Assembly (NCBI GenBank): GCA_964615375.1
Contig: CAZTOW010000007.1
Span: 219,105 to 283,104 of the forward strand
Direction: 5' to 3'
From: CAZKWG01 sp964615375
Lineage (GTDB): Bacteria; Myxococcota_A; UBA796; CAZKWG01
DNA: 64,000 nt
Shown here: one piece after another, positions 58,104-64,000 of the stretch
Position numbering within the stretch: the stretch's first letter is position 1
Layout of the letters: each line of letters opens with the position of its first letter
Program-made: the position numbers and the translations under genes
Notes under the pieces: model-generated
Told to the model about the DNA's origin: nothing
Databases searched by the model: none
The model's input: the letters and a program-made list of their open reading frames with translations, nothing else

Positions 58104-58994
58104 TCAGGCCGCCATCGTGCTGGAGTGGACCACGGCCGCGCTGGAGGCCGAGGCCAGGACGGGGCCCGAGCCCAGCGGGAGCTGCAGCGCCAGGGAGACG
58201 CAGGGGGAGAGCGGGCGGCCCAGGGCGCGGGCGACGGCGCTCCAGTCCTCGCGATCGGCGTCGGGGAAGGCGACCAGCGTGAGGTTCCAGGTCGCGGGCG
58301 CCTGGATCTCGGCGACCGAGGCCCGCAGCTCCTCGGCCAGCGGGCCGGACGTCGCCTCGGCCAGGGCGGAGAGGAGCCCGAGGAGGGCGGGCTCGGGCGC
58401 CGGGCCGGGCAGGAGCACGGGGAGCGTGCGGTCGCGGTTCAGGGCGAGCGCGACGGCGCAGAGCAGGCTGGCGCCGATCTCGGTCGCCCCCGGCGGCGTC
58501 TCGGCGAAGACCAGGTAGCTGGTGCGCATCGTGAACGCCGGCCGCCACATCAGCGCCGGCAGGCGGGCGCGCTCCTCCCCCTCGGCGCCGGTGCGCCAGC
58601 CCTCGCCCTGGGCCTGGTACCAGGCGCGCAGCGGCGCGGGGAGCTGGGCGAGCGGGGGGCTGGTCTGGGGGCGCCCGCTGGCCAGCGGCGGGCAGAGCGC
58701 GTCGAGGGCCTGGGTCATCCGCCGGCCCGCCTGGCGCCAGGGCTCGGGCACGCCGGCCTGGCGGTCGGTGACGCGCAGCAGCGGGATCTCCGCGGTCCCC
58801 TCCACCCGGCGGGGCCAGGGGGCGAGGCGGTAGGGCCAGAGCAGCAGCCGGCTCCCCTCCCCCGCCGCCGAGCGCTCGTCCGCTACGGGAAGGCCGGGAT
58901 AACCCGCCTCCGCCGCGCGCTCTCCGAGCCAGGCCCGCAGGGCCATGTGTGCGAAATCACACAGATTCCTCGACTCCCACAGCGGCCCGCTCAT
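58104..58994 (-). CDS. unrecognised protein of the DUF4280 operon
   Basis: 296 residues from ATG 58994 (GAGGTGGC upstream), overlapping the previous stop by 4 bases. Starts MSGPLWESRNLCDFAHMALR with helical and beta parts (YLVFAETPPGATEIGASLLC, WNLTLVAFPDADREDWSAVA). No signal peptide or TM helix. Its position resembles small baseplate or adaptor genes in contractile loci, but no sequence motif proves it. Function unknown. Confidence 0.72.
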   Translation of the reverse strand: MSGPLWESRNLCDFAHMALRAWLGERAAEAGYPGLPVADERSAAGEGSRLLLWPYRLAPWPRRVEGTAEIPLLRVTDRQAGVPEPWRQAGRRMTQALDALCPPLASGRPQTSPPLAQLPAPLRAWYQAQGEGWRTGAEGEERARLPALMWRPAFTMRTSYLVFAETPPGATEIGASLLCAVALALNRDRTLPVLLPGPAPEPALLGLLSALAEATSGPLAEELRASVAEIQAPATWNLTLVAFPDADREDWSAVARALGRPLSPCVSLALQLPLGSGPVLASASSAAVVHSSTMAA

Positions 58995-61900
58995 GGCGCC
59001 ACCTCGGGGACTTCCACCTTCTCCTGCACCCGGATCGCGCCGCGGAGGCCGATGACCAGGGTGGCCCGCTCGTCCAGGACGAGCAGGTCGCTGGACTCGG
59101 TGAACAGCGGGAAGCCGTAGCCGACGCGCGCCCAGGGCGTGAGCAGAAAAGCAGGGTAATAAGGCGTGAGCGCGCTGTTCTTTCCGCGAGCGCGGCGCAG
59201 GGCGGCGCCCCCCCACAGCTCGGCGATGGCGGTGGCCTCGGCGCCGTTGTAGCCCGGCCCGGCCAGCAGCCCGACCCGCAGCCCCAGCTCCGCGCGCCCC
59301 AGGCGGCTGGTCCCGTCGGGGCGCTCGGCCCCCCAGGGGCTCCCGCTCCGCCGCGCGAGGCCCGCCGGTCGGGGGGCGAGCGAGATCCCCAGCACCAGCC
59401 CGCCCGAGGGCCGCAGGGCGAAGGCGTAGTCGAGCCCGTCCGAGTAGAGCAGCGATCCACCCGGAGTTGTAGCCTCGAGCTGCGCCAGCAGGCCGAGCTC
59501 GAAGCCCAGGCGCGGCGCCGGCCCCAGGCTGATGCGCGTCCCGCCCATCAGCTCCAGGCCCGCCCCCTGGGCGCTGGTCGTGACGGCCTCGTCCTCGCAG
59601 GCGGCGACGACGTCAGCGTCGGCCAGCGCGCTGTCGCAGGTGCTCCAGACCACGTTCAACGGGATGGCGCTGAGCCCGGCCATCAGCAGGTAGTCGGTGG
59701 TCCAGGTGCGCCGCCAGCGCGGCAGCTCCGATCCCACCGCCACCGAGGCCCGCGGCGCCGTGCCCGGGGCGGCCCGCACCGCCTCCCGCCCCCCCGGGCC
59801 GTCCAGCCACAGGATCCAGCCCGCGCCCCGCGCCGCCCCCTGGCCCGCGCGCGCCGTGGCCCGCAGATAGGGCGTCCGAGGCGGCCAGTCGCGCAGCGGC
59901 GGCGCCCTTCGCGCGTCGTCCAGCTCCAGCACCATCAGCAGCAGCCCGCCCTCCGCCCGCGCGTCCAGGGCCGGGCGCACCAGGGCGCGGAGCCAGCGGG
60001 TGCGCTCGCTGACCTCCTCGCCCGCCAGGCGGTCGGCGGTGGCGTCGGGGCGATCCATCAGGTCCTCGGCCACATCTTCCAGCTCTACCGCCTCCTTCTG
60101 GGCGGGTGGGCGCTCCTCACGGCGCTCCCCGCGCAGATCGCGGCGGCGAGCGGGGGTGGTGGGGCGCAGCTCGCCCTCCAGCAGGCCGGCGCGCAGGACC
60201 GTGGGCGCCAGGCTCGTGGAGACCAGGGTGAGATCCTCGCAGATCGCCGCGGTCCGCCCGGCGAGCCGGGTGCCGACGCCGGGGACCTCCACCGCGTCCC
60301 ACAGCAGGTGCCAGCCGCTCCACAGCCGCCAGCGCACGCGATAAAGGCTCCTGTCCCCCGGCAGATCGGCGAGGCGCTCCAGCGTGGGCCGGGCCTGCTC
60401 CGGGTCGTCCACCGCCAGCACGGGGATCTGGCCGCGCGCCGCCCACAGCGCCACGCCCGCGTCCGTGAGCCCGGCCGGGGCGTCCAGGATCAGGTTCAGC
60501 TCCACCGCGCCCACGGTGGCCTCCGACAGCGCCGCCGCGCCGTCCCCGGTCGTGCAGATCGCCGTCGGGTCCACCGCCCCCAGGCCCTGCTCCAGCGGGC
60601 GGCTCATGGCGCCGTGGCGCTTGAGGGTGGCGACCCACCGGGCCCGCGTCTGATCGGCGAGATCGGCGGGGCTGAGCCGGGTCTGACCGCTGGGGTCCAG
60701 GAGCGAACCCACCGCGTCCTGGACGTGGTCCAGCAGGATCCAGGTCTCAGCACGAGCGCGCTCGCCCTCGGGCAGGCCCAGCACCCGCCGCCGCAGCGCC
60801 AGCCGCGCCAGATCCTCGGCCACGCTCGACGGATCCACTCCTGCTTGAAGGTTCGCCGCTCCCCAGCGCAGCAGGGCCTCCTGATCCACGCCCGGCAGCG
60901 TCGCGGCCCCCTCCCGCGCCAGGCGCCCCAGGAAGGCTCGGGCGTCCCCACTCAAGGCGGCGAGCTCGGTCGGCGACCAGGGGCCCAGCCGCGCCAGCCA
61001 GGCCCAGGTCACCGAGGCCGGCAACACCTCGTAGCGCAGGGCGAAGCCGCCTTGGAGCGCGAAGATCGAGGGGTCCAGCCGGGAGGCGATCTGCGCCTGA
61101 TCGTCTGTCTCACCCAGCGCCGCCGCCACCAGCGAGCGCGTCCGGCCCGAGCTCTGCTCCAGGCTGTCCGGGGCGGAGCGCATCAGGCTGAGCGCGGCCA
61201 GCACGCGCATCTGGTTGACCGTGTGATCGCGCAGGGCGTACTCGGCGATGCGCACGCCCTCGATCCGCGCCCAGCGCTCGAACTGCTCCCCCGCCGCCGC
61301 CTCCAGCGTGGCCTGGTCGGCCTCCGCCAGCAGGGTGGGCGCCAGCGCGGCCCGGGTCCGCTCCCCCTCAGCGTCCTCGGCGAGCCAGCCGGCGAGGGCC
61401 TCCGGCAGATCGAAGTCGCGCAGGGGCACGCTCTCGGGCGAGCCGGCCGCGGCGCGGAAGGGGTAGAGCTGCTCGAAGAAGGGCCCGGAGCTCTGGGGAT
61501 CGGCGTCCATGAGCTCGTAGTCCCAGGCGCGCCCGTCGAAGCCCATCCGGCTGGCGAAGCGCCCGGCCAGCACCGTGACCGCGGGCAGGGCGGGCAGGCC
61601 CTCGGGCTGTACGACGCGCAGGGGGCGCCACAGGTCGGCGGGGCGGAGCCAGGCCGCGCGATCGGGGAAGGCGACCGTGAGGTGCGGGTCCGGGCGGGCC
61701 GCGTCCCACAGCAGCCGGCTCTCGGGCAGCGTGTCGAAGCCCGCCGCCAGCAGCGTCTCCGCCAGCAGGCTCTCCTCGCCGAAGCCCTGGTGGGCCATGT
61801 CCTCCCACAGCAGCCAGGGAAGCCGGGAGAGCAGGCGCCAGCGGACCCGCTCGGCCCGGGTCGAGCTCCCCTCGAAGGCGGGGCCGGGGTCCAGGATCTG

Positions 61901-62062
61901 CGCGCGCTCCAGGCAGTCCCCGCGGGCGGCGGCGGCGGGCGGGCAGTCGGCGTCCCCGGGCGCGTCGGTGAGCGCGATCACGGCGAAGGCGGGGGCGCGC
62001 GGGGCGGTGGGCTCCTCGGCCAGCGCCGGGCCGGGCAGCAGGGCCAGCAGGAGGGAGATCAT
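58991..62062 (-). CDS. large exported protein with barrel-like C-terminus
   Basis: 1023 residues. MISLLLALLPGPALAEEPTA is a clear signal peptide (cleaved after ALA). About 700 residues of helical and alpha/beta sequence follow, then a C-terminal third with alternating strands (LMGGTRISLGPAPRLGFELG, SLLYSDGLDYAFALRPSGGL, LGLRVGLLAGPGYNGAEATA, RVGYGFPLFTESSDLLV), like an outer-membrane barrel. No family recognised. It is the only protein with a signal peptide in the upper half of the operon, so it may be the envelope component of the system. Confidence 0.8.
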   Translation of the reverse strand: MISLLLALLPGPALAEEPTAPRAPAFAVIALTDAPGDADCPPAAAARGDCLERAQILDPGPAFEGSSTRAERVRWRLLSRLPWLLWEDMAHQGFGEESLLAETLLAAGFDTLPESRLLWDAARPDPHLTVAFPDRAAWLRPADLWRPLRVVQPEGLPALPAVTVLAGRFASRMGFDGRAWDYELMDADPQSSGPFFEQLYPFRAAAGSPESVPLRDFDLPEALAGWLAEDAEGERTRAALAPTLLAEADQATLEAAAGEQFERWARIEGVRIAEYALRDHTVNQMRVLAALSLMRSAPDSLEQSSGRTRSLVAAALGETDDQAQIASRLDPSIFALQGGFALRYEVLPASVTWAWLARLGPWSPTELAALSGDARAFLGRLAREGAATLPGVDQEALLRWGAANLQAGVDPSSVAEDLARLALRRRVLGLPEGERARAETWILLDHVQDAVGSLLDPSGQTRLSPADLADQTRARWVATLKRHGAMSRPLEQGLGAVDPTAICTTGDGAAALSEATVGAVELNLILDAPAGLTDAGVALWAARGQIPVLAVDDPEQARPTLERLADLPGDRSLYRVRWRLWSGWHLLWDAVEVPGVGTRLAGRTAAICEDLTLVSTSLAPTVLRAGLLEGELRPTTPARRRDLRGERREERPPAQKEAVELEDVAEDLMDRPDATADRLAGEEVSERTRWLRALVRPALDARAEGGLLLMVLELDDARRAPPLRDWPPRTPYLRATARAGQGAARGAGWILWLDGPGGREAVRAAPGTAPRASVAVGSELPRWRRTWTTDYLLMAGLSAIPLNVVWSTCDSALADADVVAACEDEAVTTSAQGAGLELMGGTRISLGPAPRLGFELGLLAQLEATTPGGSLLYSDGLDYAFALRPSGGLVLGISLAPRPAGLARRSGSPWGAERPDGTSRLGRAELGLRVGLLAGPGYNGAEATAIAELWGGAALRRARGKNSALTPYYPAFLLTPWARVGYGFPLFTESSDLLVLDERATLVIGLRGAIRVQEKVEVPEVAP

Positions 62063-63303
62063 GGGATTCGCCTCAGGTCTTCCAGCGCGCGGAGGTCGTC
62101 GAGGGCGTCGCGCACCTCGCCCAGCAGCGCGCTCAGCTCCGGGCTCTCCGCGCGGAGCTCGCGCAGGAGCTCCAGCAGCTCGCGCCCGCTCAGCTTCGCG
62201 ACGCGCTCGACGGGGCTGGAGGGCGCGGGGTGGGCGGGGGGTGGCGGGGAATGGGCAGGGCTGACGGGATCAAAAACAGCTAATGGATAGTGACTGTCAC
62301 TGGCTGGAGAGGGGCGCGGCGGGCTCCCCACTGTGGCGGCGTTGGTGTGTCTCGGCGCGGGAGCGCTCCCCTGCCCGGGGAGCCTGGGGCCGGTGTTCCC
62401 CGGGGAGCGGGGGCGGGGCGCGCTGGTCGGGAGCGGCGGCTGGGGGGCGAAGGGGTCATGGGCGAGGGCGGCGACGAGGGCCTCGCGGGAGGGAGGCGGC
62501 GGCGCGGCGCCGCGGCCCAGCGGCGGGAGCGAGGCGGCGCGGGAGACGGGCGGGCGTCCGGCGGGGCTGGGGGCGCGGGCTGGGGGCGCGCTGGCCTGGA
62601 CCGGGGGCGGCTCGACCTCGGAGCTGAGCAGGTGGGTCATCTCCCCGGCGCGGGCCCAGGCGCGGGAGTGGCGCTCCGGCGGGACCGGGCGGCTCCCCGG
62701 GCGGGGCGGCGGGCTGACGGTCCGCACCTGCGGCTCCGGGCTCTGCTCGGGCGGGGTGCGGGCGGCGGCCTCCTCCAGGGCGCGGCGGCGGGCCATCGGC
62801 GAGGCGTTGCGGGCGGCCCAGGCGCGGATCCGCGGGATCTGGACGGCGCGGGCGGCGTCGGCGGGATCGCTGACCAGCAGCCAGAGGGTGGGGGCGCGGG
62901 GGCTCAGCCGGCGACGCAGGGCGCTGGGCAGGGCGCGGCGGGCGGGATCGACGGTCCAGGGGGGCGTCGTGCCGAAGGTGAGGGCCAGGGGGATGGGGTC
63001 GAAGCGCAGGGGGGTGGCGGGCGTGGGGTACGAGCGGGAGTGGATCGGGGGCGGCGACCGCCGGGCTGGGGGGGCGTGGGCAACGGCGAGGCTGGACCTC
63101 GGGGGCGGCGGCGGCGCGGGGCGGAGCGAGCTCTGGGGGCGCGGGGAGCGCGGCAGGCGCGGCGAGGACAGGCCGGGACCCGTGCCAGGGGTGGAGCGGG
63201 CCGGATCCTGGGGCCAGGCCTGGGGGTCCTCGGGGGAGCGGGTCGCCGAATCGGCGGGCGCGCTCAGCAGCACGCGGTACGCGGGACGACCGCGCAGCAG
63301 CAC
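62059..63303 (-). CDS. proline-rich protein with helical C-terminus (start uncertain)
   Basis: The frame is open to 63894, but 63430-63970 consists of intergenic palindromic repeats, so the real start is further in. I use GTG 63303 (414 residues; VLLRGRPAYRVLLSAPAD). Protein-like sequence is visible at LALTFGTTPPWTVDPARRAL and APTLWLLVSDPADAARAVQI (a caspase- or von-Willebrand-unlike short alpha/beta unit), followed by long Pro/Arg/Ser-rich linkers and a C-terminal helix (VAKLSGRELLELLRELRAES PELSALLGEVRDALDDLRAL). Overlaps the next gene by 4 bases. First gene of the operon. Function unknown. Confidence 0.5.
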   Translation of the reverse strand: MLLRGRPAYRVLLSAPADSATRSPEDPQAWPQDPARSTPGTGPGLSSPRLPRSPRPQSSLRPAPPPPPRSSLAVAHAPPARRSPPPIHSRSYPTPATPLRFDPIPLALTFGTTPPWTVDPARRALPSALRRRLSPRAPTLWLLVSDPADAARAVQIPRIRAWAARNASPMARRRALEEAAARTPPEQSPEPQVRTVSPPPRPGSRPVPPERHSRAWARAGEMTHLLSSEVEPPPVQASAPPARAPSPAGRPPVSRAASLPPLGRGAAPPPPSREALVAALAHDPFAPQPPLPTSAPRPRSPGNTGPRLPGQGSAPAPRHTNAATVGSPPRPSPASDSHYPLAVFDPVSPAHSPPPPAHPAPSSPVERVAKLSGRELLELLRELRAESPELSALLGEVRDALDDLRALEDLRRIP

Positions 63304-63429
63304 CTTCTCCCCGTCCCACCACCGCCGACGGGCTCGCCGCGTCGGGGTCGAGGGAGCGCTCAGCCGCGGGCGAGGGGTCTGGGGGTGTTGGGTGCGGACG
63401 GACCACGGGAGGAGGAGCGTGTTGAGGTT

Positions 63430-64000
63430 CCCTCCTCTTCTCCCGCGGGCGGGAGGCGGTGGCGAAAGGCGCCGGAGGAGGGTCGGGGATCGGGTCGAGA
63501 GGCTGGCCCGGCGTGTGGGGTTGGGGGTGGGCCAGAGATCGCCCTCAACGGCCCAGGTCGGTCTGGAGGAGGTTCCTGATCCTGGGGGGAGCCAGCGGGG
63601 AGGCGTGAATCGTGACGACAGGGAGTTGGATGGGGAGCTGAACGTGTCTACGCCCCAGGGGAGCAGGACGAGGTACACCTCGCCTTCTCTTCTGCCTCCG
63701 GGGGAAGGGGGCGCGGAGCGCTGGAGGAGGGTCGTTGGTTGGGGCGACTGTGGAGATGGCCTCCTGGCACCAGACCCACCCTCATCCGCCCGTTGGGCAC
63801 CTTCTCCCGCTCGCGGGAGAAGGGGAGGAGGGGGGATCTGGCCGCGCCTTCCTCTCACGGAGATTTGTCCCTCTCTACCTGCGCTTCCATGCACAGCAGA
63901 AGGTCCCTCCCCTCCCCTTCTCCCCCCGGGAGAAGGTGGCGCGAAGCGCCGGATGAGGGTCGTCGGTTGGGCCGCCAGCGCAGATTGTCTCCGGGCACCA
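63430..64000. repeat. cluster of REP-like palindromic repeats
   Basis: Four related copies: 63430-63484, 63679-63774, 63777-63832 (opposite orientation) and 63904-64000. The core is a GC-rich stem, for example CTTCTCCCGCTCGCGGGAGAAG in part, followed by GGTGGCGCGAAGCGCCGGA-TGAGGGT and a tail GTCGT-(T/C)GGTTGGG. The copies at 63679 and 63904 share a longer tail ending CTCC-(T/G)GGCACCA. No gene is supportable in 63304-64000; the upstream promoter of the operon should lie here. Confidence 0.82.

Noticed and set aside
58104..58994. Pvc16/DUF4255 eCIS protein
   Set aside because: Size and position would fit, but I cannot see the family's conserved motifs, so no assignment is made.
58949..62290. 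1113-codon plus-strand open frame
   Set aside because: Antisense of the 1023-residue exported protein, which has a signal peptide and start/stop overlaps with both neighbours.
63304..63894. N-terminal 197 codons of the longest frame for the first DUF4280-operon gene
   Set aside because: They read through several copies of a palindromic intergenic repeat and have no protein-like composition.

Overview
This is a GC-rich chromosomal window (about 70% by eye) from a Gram-negative predatory or soil-type bacterium, most likely Myxococcota or a close relative. The reasons are many lipoproteins with Asp/Thr/Gly-rich stalks, MopE-like DxDGDG calcium-binding repeats, right-handed beta-helix and FG-GAP surface proteins, a sortase-type C-terminal tail, outer-membrane beta-barrels, and a sigma-54 activator next to a near-perfect -24/-12 promoter. 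No rRNA, CRISPR array, complete transposase or prophage is visible.

Layout. 1-11.1 kb: a locus of large proteins without signal peptides. Three are members of one paralogous family (1-217 partial, 217-2496, 7349-9772). They surround a subtilisin-like protease (3758-7336), a stand-alone copy of its propeptide-like domain (3414-3761), an unknown protein (2648-3385) and an SH3-plus-C39-like papain-fold protein (9778-11067). 11.2-12.8 kb: a COG0523/CobW metallochaperone GTPase with its own AT-rich promoter, then tRNA-Ala and tRNA-Ile away from any rRNA operon. 12.9-25.9 kb: two divergent envelope operons. The minus strand encodes an OMP, a peptidase-MA/TolB-propeller/barrel fusion and two lipoproteins. 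The plus strand encodes a 5'-nucleotidase lipoprotein, an OB-fold-like lipoprotein and an OMP. 25.9-28.5 kb: an AAA ATPase, a membrane protein and a TPR-membrane protein with overlapping ends. 28.7-32.5 kb: a sigma-54 activator lacking a sensor domain, a consensus sigma-54 promoter and two tandem paralogs of an unrecognised family. 32.5-48 kb: single genes and debris, including a beta-helix protein, SRPBCC genes (one with an internal deletion), QueA-like and SDR genes, a siderophore-interacting-type protein, C39-like and CHAP-like papain-fold proteins, an erythromycin-esterase-family protein, an ArsR/SRPBCC pair, a frameshifted gene and a palindromic mobile-type repeat. 48-63.3 kb: a roughly 14 kb minus-strand operon of ten genes with overlapping or near-abutting ends. 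It contains a DUF4280 PAAR-like spike-tip protein, large unrecognised partners and, downstream, two small proteins, a 991-residue beta-helix protein and an FG-GAP lipoprotein. A roughly 850 bp 5'-truncated copy of one operon gene lies just beyond the operon end, so the downstream four genes sit between direct repeats. 63.4-64 kb: a cluster of REP-like palindromic repeats.

The best candidates for undescribed biology are the DUF4280 operon with its direct-repeat-flanked downstream module, the sigma-54-controlled tandem paralogs, and the leaderless protease locus with its free-standing propeptide domain.
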